DNA of 64,000 nt, from assembly GCA_017893485.1 (NCBI GenBank), contig CM030368.1:176138504-176202503 (forward strand), in the 5' to 3' direction. The notes under the pieces were generated by a model. That model searched no databases and was not told where the DNA came from. It was given only the letters and a program-made list of their open reading frames with translations. The DNA comes from Hemerocallis citrina. Its lineage: Eukaryota > Streptophyta > Magnoliopsida > Asparagales > Asphodelaceae. This document shows, in pieces, positions 1 through 9,878 of this stretch. A program made the translations under genes and the position numbers. Every line of letters starts with the position of its first letter. The stretch's first letter is position 1.

Positions 1-960
1 GTCGTCCAACACAAAGGGCTTTTTTTATTTTTTTTCCTCTCACAAACGGAAGATTATCTTCCTATTTCCTTTTTTTTTAATAATTCAAACGGCAGATCAT
101 ATGCCGTCCGAGCATTTCTCAATTAAAAAATTTGTCTCAGACGACAAATCATATATCGTCCGACTATAAGACGGTAAATCATCTCCAATTTCTAAAATAT
201 GGATAAAGCAATTTCCGCTGCCAAATATAGCCGTCTCCTGTTCATTCGAAACCCAAAAATGGGTATATAGACGACGACTACAGAGGTTTTTTTTTTCGAA
301 ATATCCATTTTTTGGATATATAGCCAACGACTACAAATGCTCTAAAGGGATAAATATATAAGTCATTATCTAATCACAAACATTACATACATATACTAAA
401 TTTTTAGGTATCTATGATTACCTTGAAAAAAACCCGAAGTTTGAGCAAGAAAATGACGGCGTAGATGATGTATGAGATGACTAGGGATGATATTGGAGAT
501 GATGCGAGATTACAAATTTTGATTTTAAGAGAGATGATGCGAGATTTCGGATTTTAATTTTGAGAGGGATGTGAAATTGGCAGCCAATAAGTTCTTTAAC
601 GGGGTTTGAGAAGTCGAAGGAGTTGGAAGAGATTAGACGGGGTGGAGGAATTAGAGGAGTTGGAGGAATTTTGGATCTAGGATTTTGAGATTTTGGTTTC
701 GGAGTTGCAGGTGAGAGAGTTAGGAGAGATGAAGTGAAGGAGAAAGAGAGGATGCCCAGATCTTGAAGTGTTATTTTTTAATGGGTCATAATAGAGGCCG
801 CAGTAGTCAACTCTGGTCTCAATATAAGAGTCCGCAGTACCCATGTCCGCAGTTGGGTACTGCGGTCTAAATTTAACACATTTTAACTTTAACAATTTTT
901 GGTTAAACATGCACTTGTTTATTGAGAGGGGAGTGTTCAACTACAGCATCGACATTCTTT
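1..960. other. AT-rich flank with short inverted words, unassigned
   Basis: I see no credible gene here. Positions 40-180 hold several short near-palindromic words built on acgg...ccgt (for example acggcagatcatatgccgt near 90-108, and a related gacgacaaatcatatatcgtc near 139-159). Positions 790-870 hold four copies of ctgcgg or its complement. Such clustered short inverted words resemble the subterminal repeats of plant DNA transposons such as CACTA types. No terminal inverted repeat or target duplication is visible and the left edge is cut, so no family is assigned. Short open frames here are AT-rich and have no recognisable domains. Confidence 0.3.
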
Positions 961-1638
961 GATAGTCTCAGGAGGTGGCTGCAAGCCTGCAACCATTCAT
1001 CATAGTCTTGGTTTCAGGTTGGTTCTGTATGGCATTGCGTCTAGCAGCCGGTCTGCATTGGAAGGCAGCAAGGGAATGAGCGAGAACGGAGTGTGAACAT
1101 GGAGTCATTCGCTCAAATAACAGTTGAAAATCTATGTTTACATAATTTCCAAAGAACTTGAGAACCTAATCTAACAGATTCACCATCATTAGTCATTTAT
1201 TTTACGTAATCTACGCTTGACAGCATAAAGATACTTCCTAACGTTTAAATTTCATCAAATCACATAATCTTGCCTGTACTCTCACCATTAAAAGTGCCAA
1301 TAATTAGCCTGCATATATGTACTTAGAAAACTTGAGATACTATTCAACTGAGAGTTAGAGAATGAAAAATGATCATTGAACCCTTTCTCTTCCATTTGGT
1401 ATTCATGGGATTTATATGTCTTAGGCTGGCTGTCACTATTTTACGGAACCCTCCTCCTTATCCGATTTCTAGCTAGATTTCTGATTTGGGACAGATAATG
1501 GCTGAGTTTTTCTTCCATTTGCTATTAGTTGTAATAAATGCTTGTCCAATGCACAATCAGAAAATGTACCTGACATGCAAAATGTAATATGTGCATGCTC
1601 CTACATAGAAAGCACTCCTTTTGAAATACATATATGTA
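961..1638. other. Intergenic sequence without recognisable feature
   Basis: This is moderately AT-rich sequence between the left-edge repeats and the half-LINE. I found no long open frame, no transposon terminus and no RNA gene. Its last bases form the left target duplication of the next element. Confidence 0.4.
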
Positions 1639-2575
1639 TGAAAACCTAATTTGCGGTAGATGTATAAGAGGTTATAACACTCAAGTATATAAAAACTTTC
1701 ACTCTTCTTAATGAATCTAACACATAAAGATTTTGAAGCGATTTTGAAGCAATTTTGCCTGCTCTCCCCTCTGACTTTCCTCCGCCAAATCTGGCCAACC
1801 TTCTCACCCTTCCCCCATACTCCCTTCTTTATTTTTGTTCAGTGCTTCCTTCTCTCCAGACCCATATCCCCAGTTCCCCTCTCCTCCTTTTCCTTGACGT
1901 TCGGATTCCCCCTTCGGTGCTTCGATCCGAGCCCCCTTCTCTTGAATCCAGGCGTTCGGATTCCCCCGTTCGCCTCTAGGGTTCTCGCTGCGTCCAGGTG
2001 TCGTTTCCTCTTGCGCCTCCCTCCGGTCGCTGACTTTGCTCCGTACGATGGAGATCCGCTTCTCGGTGGTTCTCCTGCCAGAGTTGCTCCAACCTACAGC
2101 TTTCCAGGGTTCCCTGTTATCCGCTCACTGTGAGTTTTCTCTTGCTTTAATCGTTAGTTGTAGATTCTTGTTGAGTTTTCGTTGGGGCGCTTCTTTGGCA
2201 TCGCTGCTCCCTCAGAGCGTTGTGTCGTTCCCCCTAACCTGGGTTTCTTTCGTGTTGACTGTTTATTTCCTCTGATATTGCGCTCCCATTTTCCTGGGGA
2301 TCGATACTATCAGTGGCTTTTTAAGCTCCTTCTGTGTTCTGACCAAGAGCTTGTTCAAGCTTCGGTCGTTCTGTTCGTCATCTCGGATTCTATTTTATCT
2401 CCACTATTTCTCTCCCTTTGTGGAGGGTGTTGTTGCCCCTCTTTGAGTGTTGCTGTTTTATTCTTTGTTAGTGTTGTTTTACTGGGATTGGATCTGTACC
2501 GTAAGTGGTGCCTTTGTCCAATTCCTCTCCTCAGTTGATGCTTTGCTTTGTTTCTCTCTTGGTTTGGATTCTTCC

Positions 2576-3724
2576 ATGAATCTCACCGAGTCCGAAGCTA
2601 CCTCTTACTGTTCTGTATCGGCTCAGGATTTGAAGTGGAACTTATCTTCTCCTCTGTTGGATAACATCTATCACCCTCGGTGCGCTCCCATTTTATCTAA
2701 TTTCCCGTTGACTCATAAGCCCGACCCTCATCGGGTCTGCTTCAGGTGCCTACTTCCTGGTCATTTTAAACGTGAGTGCGTGAATAAAATGAAGTGCATT
2801 TTCTATGATAAGTTTGGACACTCTCGCAGTAGATGCTTCTCCCTTCAAAAACTTCTTGGTTTTCCCAGAGGTCATTCTTTATCGGCTAAACTCCTCTCCT
2901 TTCTTAACTACCCCCTATTAAAGCGCAAGCTTCATGCTTGCTTGGCTAGTAAGCACGGTACTGTTACTGGTAAGGATCTCCACTCCTCTGTTGTTGATTC
3001 TCGGTCAGCTACGAGCTGCTCTAATTCTATCTCTCGTTATCGTGATTCTCTTGCTACTCGTCTACCTCCTAATATTGCTAACTATTTTAAGGATCGTAAA
3101 GTTTATACGAAACTTGTCTTCTACCCTCGTTTGGGTTCTTATAAGGCTCGTTCCCGTTCTTGCTCAGTGGCACCGTCGTTGTGGTCGTATCTGGATAATA
3201 AGTCTGACTTCTTTAAATCCTTTTTCTCTTCTCTCTCGAGGTCTCGTAGTGCGAGGGGGTTAACTCCGCTCAGCCGCATTTCTATACTCCAAGTGCATCC
3301 CGACAGAGTTATTTTTCATTTCAAGGCCCTTTCTTTATCTTTTTGCTCTCCTTGTGGCTTGAAGATTATTTCTCCCAAAGGTCTTATGTTCTCTTTTCAT
3401 TTTCCTGGAAGCTTATTCTCCTGGTATCAACATTTAGGGGTTCAATCGTGGCTCAATCTGATCCTGATGAAGCTTAAACATAACCTGCACTCCCTTTCCC
3501 TAAAGCCTTCTCTGAGTCTTGATGTATCTTCTTTCCCCCGTTGGGCCGACATTACCAATTCCATCCCTATTGCCTCAACGGTCGCTCCCAGTATTCCCTT
3601 GTCTCCATCTGGCCCTATCATAGTCGAAGTTGCTTCAGTTGACCATGCGGCCATCTCGACCCCTGCGATGGAGGATGCCCCTCCTCCCATCAGGCGGAGA
3701 TACAATTCTCACAGATTCGAGTGA
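2576..3724 (+). CDS. LINE ORF1 (gag-like) nucleic-acid-binding protein
   Basis: This is an uninterrupted frame, 382 residues from the Met at 2576. The frame is open upstream to 2447, but the longer N-terminus is hydrophobic, leader-like translation and is less convincing. The diagnostic feature is a CCHC zinc knuckle near 2742-2783, C-F-R-C-x4-H-x4-C. It is followed directly by a second, damaged knuckle in which the second Cys is Tyr (C-I-F-Y-D-K-F-G-H-x4-C). Plant L1-type ORF1 proteins carry such knuckles and bind the element RNA as an RNP. The C-terminal half is Ser/Pro-rich and recognisable only as low complexity. No RNA-recognition fold could be identified by eye. The protein lacks any ORF2 partner in cis. 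The intact frame in a non-autonomous element could mean youth or selection for ORF1; the sequence alone cannot decide. Confidence 0.7.
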   Translation: MNLTESEATSYCSVSAQDLKWNLSSPLLDNIYHPRCAPILSNFPLTHKPDPHRVCFRCLLPGHFKRECVNKMKCIFYDKFGHSRSRCFSLQKLLGFPRGHSLSAKLLSFLNYPLLKRKLHACLASKHGTVTGKDLHSSVVDSRSATSCSNSISRYRDSLATRLPPNIANYFKDRKVYTKLVFYPRLGSYKARSRSCSVAPSLWSYLDNKSDFFKSFFSSLSRSRSARGLTPLSRISILQVHPDRVIFHFKALSLSFCSPCGLKIISPKGLMFSFHFPGSLFSWYQHLGVQSWLNLILMKLKHNLHSLSLKPSLSLDVSSFPRWADITNSIPIASTVAPSIPLSPSGPIIVEVASVDHAAISTPAMEDAPPPIRRRYNSHRFE

Positions 3725-4171
3725 GTGCTCGTATTCTTGCGAGGAAAGCTGCTTCTGTGTCAGCTCATCAGTTTGTGCACAGTTGAGTCTTGGATCCTCT
3801 TTGACATCCTTGGTGTAGGCAGAGCGTTGCCTCCTTTGTGCCGCTAGAGTTCTCGTGGGCTGCTAGTGGAGTTGGATGTCTTCGTGTAGGAAGGTTTGGT
3901 CTCCTGTTTCTTGGCTCGGTCGTCTAGGCTCTGGTCCTTCTCAGGTGCGGCTAGTTGGTTTGGCTCCAACAGTTTATTGTTTTTCCTGGCCGCTCGCTCT
4001 GCCCCCGTGTTTCAGCGTGGTGATTCTGTTATTGCGCCTCCGTTTTGCTGGCTTTTCAGCCATTTTGGATTTCCTTTTTGTATGCTTATTTCTGTTTTAC
4101 ATCTTGTAAGACCTATTGATTATTTGTTTTGTATATTAACTGCTTTTATTGATTAATATATTTTTGATGGC

Positions 4172-4189
4172 TGGAGCCGTTTGGCTCTA
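4172..4189 (+). promoter_or_regulatory. 3'-terminal hairpin of the half-LINE
   Basis: GGAGCC-GTTT-GGCTCT folds into a 6-7 bp stem with a 4-nt loop, 11 nt before the A-tail. Many LINEs use a 3' stem-loop as the recognition site for their reverse transcriptase. Retention of this hairpin in an element without ORF2 fits mobilisation in trans. The function is inferred from position and fold only. Confidence 0.5.
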
Positions 4190-4226
4190 TCCGATATATC
4201 AAAAAAAAAATGAAAACCTAATTTGC

Positions 4227-4766
4227 AAATGTTACTATTTAGGAAACTAAAAATTGTAAATATTCATCAATAAATAGACTAAATTGTAAAAAAACAGGAT
4301 TAAGTCATTCTAGGTGGGAGATCAAATTGCAAATACGATTTGAAGAACTAAATTATAAATATCTGTTAATTAAGTGAATAAATTACAAAAAAAACTCTTT
4401 ATATTAAAAAAAGGAACATTTTCGTCAAAAAAAAATAGAGTAACTTGAGAAACTAAGTTTAGTTTAGTGAAATTTATAAATAAATAAAAAATAGTCGATG
4501 AAGGTTTATAAAAAATGAGCAATATTTGAGTGAGGTTTTTTTAATTTAGCCTACATATGTATAAAAAAAACCACAAAAGAAATTTCAAAAAATAAGAAAA
4601 GAAAAGATAAAAACAAGAAAATAAATGAGAGTTACTTGATTATGAATTGAATATACAATGGGGAAAGCTATAGCTATGATGCCAAAGCCAACTGATACAT
4701 TTCAATGACACCAAAGAAATAGCAAATGGGTATCACATACAAAATGAGGAATTTAAGGAATCGACG
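4227..4766. other. AT-rich intergenic stretch before the large LINE
   Basis: This stretch follows the half-LINE's right target duplication. It is AT-rich with many A-runs and near-repeats of the 'ggaaactaaaaattgtaaat' type. I see no gene. The 5' boundary of the large LINE lies somewhere in or just after this stretch. I could not find a convincing duplication of the bases that follow its A-tail at 52225. Confidence 0.35.
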
Positions 4767-5459
4767 ATGTTCACGAGGAGGCAAAGCTACATTAATGAGA
4801 TGAGTAGGGAGGATTTTGACGAATTAGTCAAGAGAGCAGTGAAAGAGGCAATCAAAGGAAAAGTGGGTTGGGCCAGGAGCATAGTATGGGCCCAAATGAT
4901 AACCATCAAGCAGTGCAGCAAATAGAGGATGTACAGGCCCAAGAGCAGACAAATGATGTTGGCATTGGGACAGATAATGAGGTGATGGACGCTGCGGAGA
5001 ATGAGAGGCTAGAGGAGCAGGAGGACCACATTAGGGAGGAGGTTCAGATGATACAATTACTAGACTGTAATCAAGATGATTGCTCTAAGGAGTTCATCTC
5101 TAGTGATGGAAGAGGTGAGAGAATTGAAGCGCTAGATGGAGTGGGCGAGGACTCACACGTTTCAGAGACCGACACTGACAAATGGGAGAAACAAGTATCG
5201 GAGTTGGTCGGAGGAGAGACCGCAAGTAGGAGAACACTTGAATACCAGAAAAAGAGAAAGAGGTGACTAGACAAATGGGGCGAGCAGGGACCAAGTGAGG
5301 ATGATCTGATTAGAGTGGCGGCTAAGGCAAAAGAGCCAGTTTCAGCATGTGGAGGTATTTCTAGTTGTAATCTTTCAATTTTGAATTATATTCCTGATGA
5401 TACTCTGCTTTATTATGCTGTTCTATTCGATCTAGCCACGGGTTCTAATGAAGCCGAAC
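4767..5459 (+). pseudogene. Remnant of LINE ORF1 / 5' region
   Basis: A reading frame opens at the Met at 4767 with a charged segment. It is lost by a frameshift near 4855-4868, where a second frame continues to 5266 as an acidic, Glu/Gln/Asp-rich stretch ending in a basic KKRKR tail. No zinc knuckle is visible. I call it an ORF1 remnant because it lies directly upstream, on the same strand, of the LINE endonuclease once the solo LTR at 5460-27338 is removed. I do not recognise the protein by sequence. It may instead be the 5' part of an unrelated gene fragment. Confidence 0.4.
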
Positions 5460-6056
5460 TGTCACATCCCGCTTCCTAAAATATGGAATACGAGTGCGTG
5501 ACGAAGCCCAGCGAATGATTTTTACATCATCCATAAGCTGTAGGATCGACTCAGCATCATAACAGGAATATAACCAGATTTATATATAACCAAGCATGCA
5601 TGAATAATTTATTAAGCAACAGAAAACAATTTAAACAAGTAATAATATTCAAATAGTTCTCATGTCTGGATCAAGTGTAAAACTCGGAAACAAGTCTTAT
5701 ACAGCGGAAGAAATAAATACCTTAAGGAAAGCAATTATTTAAACAAGTCCTTGCTCCAAGAAAAAACCTAAAATGTCTGCTCGCCAATTCCAGCAGGTAG
5801 CTTGTCCCAAAGTCTGCTTAATAAATATAAAAAGGGAAAACAGGGAAAAACAAGAGAAGATGCCCTTAGTGCAAGCTAGGGCCACAAATAGTGAAAACAA
5901 GTACAAGTATGGGGAACAGGAATTGGAATCAAGAATGTAACAGGGATACAACAAGTAGTGGAAATCTAAGAACTAGCTAGCAAGAGGGTCATCCTAGTAA
6001 ATAGGCTAGTTAACAACTGCTAATGGCAAAACATGTGACAGGTGAACCTATAGGGG

Positions 6057-6240
6057 TATCTAACATCAAGTGACAAGTCTCAAGTCTAGTATCAAGTATT
6101 ATATTCAAGTGTCAAGTCTTAAGTAACAAGTTGTCAAATATTAAGTAGCATGTATCAAGGTCAAGTTTCAGGTATCGAGTATCATGTATCAAGTTCCAAG
6201 TATCAAGTTCCAAGTATCGTGTAAGCATGTAACATGTTCA
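6057..6240. repeat. Degenerate short tandem word (tatcaagt) in solo LTR A1
   Basis: About twenty imperfect repeats of an 8-9-bp word, (ta)tcaagt, fill this stretch. At the matching place in the sister LTR (about 29930-30310) the tandem word is different (aacagt), so the slot is shared but the repeat unit is not. Confidence 0.65.
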
Positions 6241-6548
6241 AGTCTTGTAGTTGTTACTATCTAGGTAGCACTTCATGCATCCATCTTTTTACTACATGGT
6301 TGCTACAGTCAAAACAATTTCGTTTAGACCTAGTAATGGAGTTTATAGGGCGGCGTACTCAGGTATCAAGTATCAAGCAAGTCATGCTCATGAAACGGAT
6401 AATCATATAACTAGTTTATGTGTCAAGTCATAACAAGACAAGTCATGAATCATATATATACTAGTTCATGGATCAATAATATACTAGTCCATGAATCAAT
6501 TTATAATATACTAGTTCATGAGACATGTATCAAGTTGGGAAACACGGG

Positions 6549-7145
6549 TGTTACCGCTGATTTCGGTGTGGGGGTAAACAGATAGAATTTGTGAGTCCGA
6601 AAAAAACCTGAACAGTTGACTCAGCCTTCTTGCTCCCGCCGCAACCTGCAAGGAAGTGCGAGACACCGGGGTTGATTCCGGCGACGCACCCTCCGACGCA
6701 CTTGTCAGTAATCAGAAAAAGATTAAGAAAGAGCTTAAGTGGTGAAGAAGTGATTAACCCGGTCGTGGTGGTAGAGGGGTTGTATTTATAGTCGCCTTTG
6801 GAACGGTTAGGATCCTGATTTCCTGCCTAACAGCCAGGAGGAAAATCCTCCTATTCTGTTTTGGGAAATTAGGCCCTAATTCCCTGGTGAGAGCCAATCA
6901 GGCTTATTGATTTGATTTAGTCAAATCAGTGGCCTTGATTCTCCTCATGGTGAACTGGGCTTGTATCGGGTCGGGACCCGTGCCCAGTTGAAGTGGATCT
7001 ATTCGCGGGTGGTCGGCTCTGTGAGAAGGAGGCCCAATACCCGTTTTGGATCCATCTGTATGTGAAATTACCTTTTTACCCCCGTGCTTCAAGATTCGTG
7101 CTCGATCTGGACGGTCCTGATTCAACCCTATTTTTAGCCATATCA
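6549..7145 (-). repeat. 3' LTR of the Tat element
   Basis: This 597-bp LTR has TG/CA ends. It differs from the other LTR at about seven positions (for example ttaccGctg versus ttaccActg at the start). A TATA box for minus-strand transcription, TATAAATA, lies at 6783-6790 on the complement, with its twin at 24931-24938 in the 5' LTR. Confidence 0.9.
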
Positions 7146-7160
7146 CGGGCCCCCCACTCC
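7146..7160 (-). promoter_or_regulatory. Polypurine tract of the Tat element
   Basis: On the minus strand the sequence immediately before the 3' LTR is AGGAGTGGGGGGCCCG, a G-rich purine run placed where plus-strand DNA synthesis is primed. Assigned from position and composition. Confidence 0.65.
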
Positions 7161-9664
7161 TAAAGACTGAGTGTGATCAGACTTTGAGGAGTAGTCTAGC
7201 TGTTTTAGTGGCTGGTGGAGTTGTATCGGAATCCAAATGTAGGATTTTGAATCTAGAAAGGGGGTAGCGAGGTAACTTCCGACGCCGTTGGCTGCTCTCT
7301 GGTCACATCGGGTATTTAAGGGTTTTTATCTATTTTTTTGGACTATTTATTTAATTTTGCGACGTGTTCACTAATCGTTCGGGGGTCTTTAACGGTACAT
7401 TCTAGGTAATAATTGTTCACTTAGGGATTCGAAAATGTGCCCCCAAATTTCCAATTATTTCCCAGAATTTTTAGTCAATTTTCCCGAATTTTTAGCAATT
7501 TTTTCGCAATTTTAAATAAATAAAACGATTTAAATAAATACAAAACGATTTAAATACCGATTGATGACGTGGCTCGATCTGAGCCGTTGATCATGGATGA
7601 GCGCGAATTTCGGAAAGATCTGATGACTGTTACCGCTCGGCAGCGTTTTTCTCCGTTTACGAGCTCGGAAAGGCGCTTGCTCGGCTGTCGACCGGAGGTA
7701 GGGGGTTCGGCAGGCCGAGCGACGTGGCGCTATCTGAGCTGTCGGATGCTGGTGCGCATCTCGAGACGGGCGCGGTTCCCAAGAAAACACTATCTTGTCT
7801 TTTAGCGCACGTGGCGCAATCTGGGCCGTTCATCATTGGGAGCGCGAATTTCTGAGAGATCCAACGGTTTAAGTAGCTCGGTGTCTTTTTTCTCCATTTA
7901 CCAGCTCGGGAAGGCACTTGCTCAGAAGCCGACCGAGGGGGCATGGCTTCGGTCGTCCGAGCGACGTGGCGCTATCTGAGCTGTTGGATATTGGCGCACA
8001 TCTCGAGACGGGCGCAGCTCCCAAGAAAACACTATCTTGTCTTTTAGTGCTCTCGGCGAGATCTGGGCCGTCTGATTGAGATCAGGCACGAAAGTTGAGG
8101 GGAAAGTGAGTTTTCCCCGTTTACACGCTCGGGAAGGCACTTGCTCGGCGGCCGACCGAGGGCCTGTGGTTTTTGGCAATCCGAGATGGCTCTGTTCCCA
8201 ATGGTATTAATAGTGCTTCGGGACTTGCGCGGCGTTCCGCCTTCCCAATGTCATTAAGGATAATTCCCTTAATTAATACGCGGCGTTTCAACTTCCGAGG
8301 GTCATAATGGCTGGTTCTTGGAGACAGGCTATAAGTACCCCACTCCCCTTGTCATTTCAATCACCATCAGCATAGAGTTTCACACCTCGGAGGTATCTGC
8401 CTTGAGTAGCTTTTCTTTCGAGGTCCGGGGTGGTTGCTCTTCTGCCTGGTTTTCCCTTTGTTCCTGACGGCCCCAAAGTGGATGTCAGGAGCGGGGGGGA
8501 ACGAGGCAGTAGTGGCGACGACCATAGTCCGGACCCAAGGGATGAGTTACTTCTGAAGGACGGGTGGTCGCCCTGTTGTCTTATTCTTCTCCCGTTCCTC
8601 ACTGCTCCGAAAGGGATGTCGGGAGCGGGAGGAGATAAGGCAGTAGTGGCGACGACTATAGTTCGGACCCGGGGTGTGGGCCACTTCGGAAGGACGGGTG
8701 GTCGTTCTTCCACCAAGATCTTCTACTTTCTTTGGTCGCTCCGAAGCGGGTGCCTAGGTAGGCGGAGATCTTGGTGGAAGAGGTGACGATCCATGTCCGA
8801 GGCCAATTTCCGGACCATCCGAGTCCGTTTGTTGCAACTGTGAAGGCGCCGTTGCCAGAGTCCTCTGACAAGCCGAGCCTTCCAGTTGCAACCAACTAGC
8901 TCGGAATGGTGCGCTTCTCCATCATGAGTCGTGGCTCGGGCTTCCGGACCGTCCGAGCCCGTTGTTTGCAGCTGTGAAGGCGCTGTTGTCAGAGTCCTCT
9001 GACGAACCGAGCCTTCCAGTTGCAACCAACTAGCTCGGAATGGTTCGCTTCTCCTGATCTCTGAGTGTTGATGGGCCCCCTCCCATCTCTGTCTTCCTTC
9101 CGGGCTGATGGCTTCTGATGGATGTCAGCCCGGAGGAGTTAGAGATGGGGGGAGTGCCGATCTATTTTTGACCGGGGCCCGTGGGTCGGCGGAATACCGA
9201 CGGAGGCACGGGACCCGGGGGGTGCTCGCTGAGGGCGGTGCCTTAAAACTTTAAATCAAAATTTTTCTGGTTCCTTTAGTCATAGGTGGGGCGTCCGAGG
9301 GTTCAATCGTCCGAGCGACGTGGCGCACCCTGAGCCGTTGGATGATGGCGCGCATCTCGAGACGGGCGCAGCTCCCAAGAAAACACTATCTTGTCGTTTA
9401 GTGCTCTCGGCAGATCTGAGCCGTCTGATCGAGATCAGGCACGAAAGTTGAGGGGAAAGTGAGTTTTCCCCGTTTACACGCTCGGGAAGGCACTTGCTCG
9501 GATTCCGACCGGACCCTATTGCCGGCATGTTCGGATTGCTTGTAGCTCGGATTTAGATTCCCCGGAGCCGAGCTAGTTGACTTGGTGACGGAGATAGTGG
9601 TGATGGGCCTTCGCAACGTTTCGAGAGCAGCCCAAAAGTCGCAAACTTTCGCTTGGAAGTCCAA
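7161..9664. repeat. Repeat-rich spacer upstream of the antisense gene
   Basis: This is GC-rich sequence between the 3' LTR and the antisense promoter, with no convincing gene. At 7566-8180 a ~241-bp unit is repeated in tandem; its landmarks are cgtggcgctatctgagc, aagaaaacactatcttgtc and gctcgggaaggcacttgctcgg. Related partial units recur at 9295-9510 and, beyond the antisense genes, at 14170-14410. Two 134-bp tandem pairs follow: gatgtc(a/g)ggagcggg at 8481 and 8615, and ttccggacc(a/g)tccgag at 8808 and 8942. Another TATA-like word (ggctataagtacccc) lies near 8328-8342. Open frames here are repeat shadows. Confidence 0.7.
9082..9212. repeat. Two adjacent inverted repeats (potential hairpins)
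   Basis: CCCATCTCT (9082-9090) pairs with AGAGATGGG (9141-9149), and CCGGGCTGA (9100-9108) with TCAGCCCGG (9125-9133). Just beyond, CCCGTG (9178-9183) pairs with CACGGG (9207-9212) and GTCGG (9185-9189) with CCGAC (9197-9201). These are strong GC-rich folds in the leader region upstream of the antisense promoter. Function unknown. Confidence 0.6.
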
Positions 9665-9689
9665 GGGACGTCCCAATTTTTCTATAAAT
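9665..9689 (+). promoter_or_regulatory. Predicted promoter of the antisense gene
   Basis: A canonical TATA box, TATAAAT (9683-9689), lies 190 bp before the start codon at 9879. The palindrome GGGACGTCCC (9665-9674) sits 8 bp upstream of it and contains a GACGTC core of the kind bound by plant bZIP factors. A pyrimidine-rich leader (9700-9760) follows. The arrangement suggests an internal, LTR-independent plus-strand promoter. It is inferred from motifs only. Confidence 0.55.
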
Positions 9690-9878
9690 CTTCACCCCCC
9701 TTAGACCAAGTCTCACTTTTCACTTTTACTCTCTCTCTTCAGTTTTTACTTTGCTTCGAAGCTTTTAGCTCTCTGGTGGCGTTGCTAGCTGTCGCGGTAG
9801 CGTTCCTAGTTTCCGGCGAACTTTCCGACCGCGCCTGTCACTTCAAGGTCAGTCTCTTTCCCTTCTCTTTTAAGAAAA

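Larger units (their letters stand above)
1655..4210 (+). mobile_element. ORF1-only LINE derivative (half-LINE) with intact 3' end
   Basis: The element is bracketed by a perfect 16-bp target-site duplication, tgaaaacctaatttgc, at 1639-1654 and 4211-4226. It ends in a 10-nt A-tail (4201-4210). Inside are a ~0.9-kb pyrimidine-rich leader, one long ORF1 with a zinc knuckle, and a ~0.47-kb 3' UTR that ends in a small hairpin before the tail. No endonuclease or reverse-transcriptase coding is present in any frame, so ORF2 is missing altogether. A clean TSD plus A-tail shows that this short form was itself retrotransposed, presumably by a full-length LINE acting in trans (inference). The element is comparable in layout to mammalian HAL1 half-LINEs. 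The perfect TSD suggests a fairly recent insertion. Confidence 0.85.

Noticed and set aside
1711..2538. Several plus-strand frames before ORF1 of the half-LINE
   Set aside because: Pyrimidine-rich leader translated as Leu/Ser/Pro/Phe; mutually overlapping and without motifs.
3442..3705. Minus-strand frame within half-LINE ORF1
   Set aside because: Shadow of the ORF1 coding strand; no motif.
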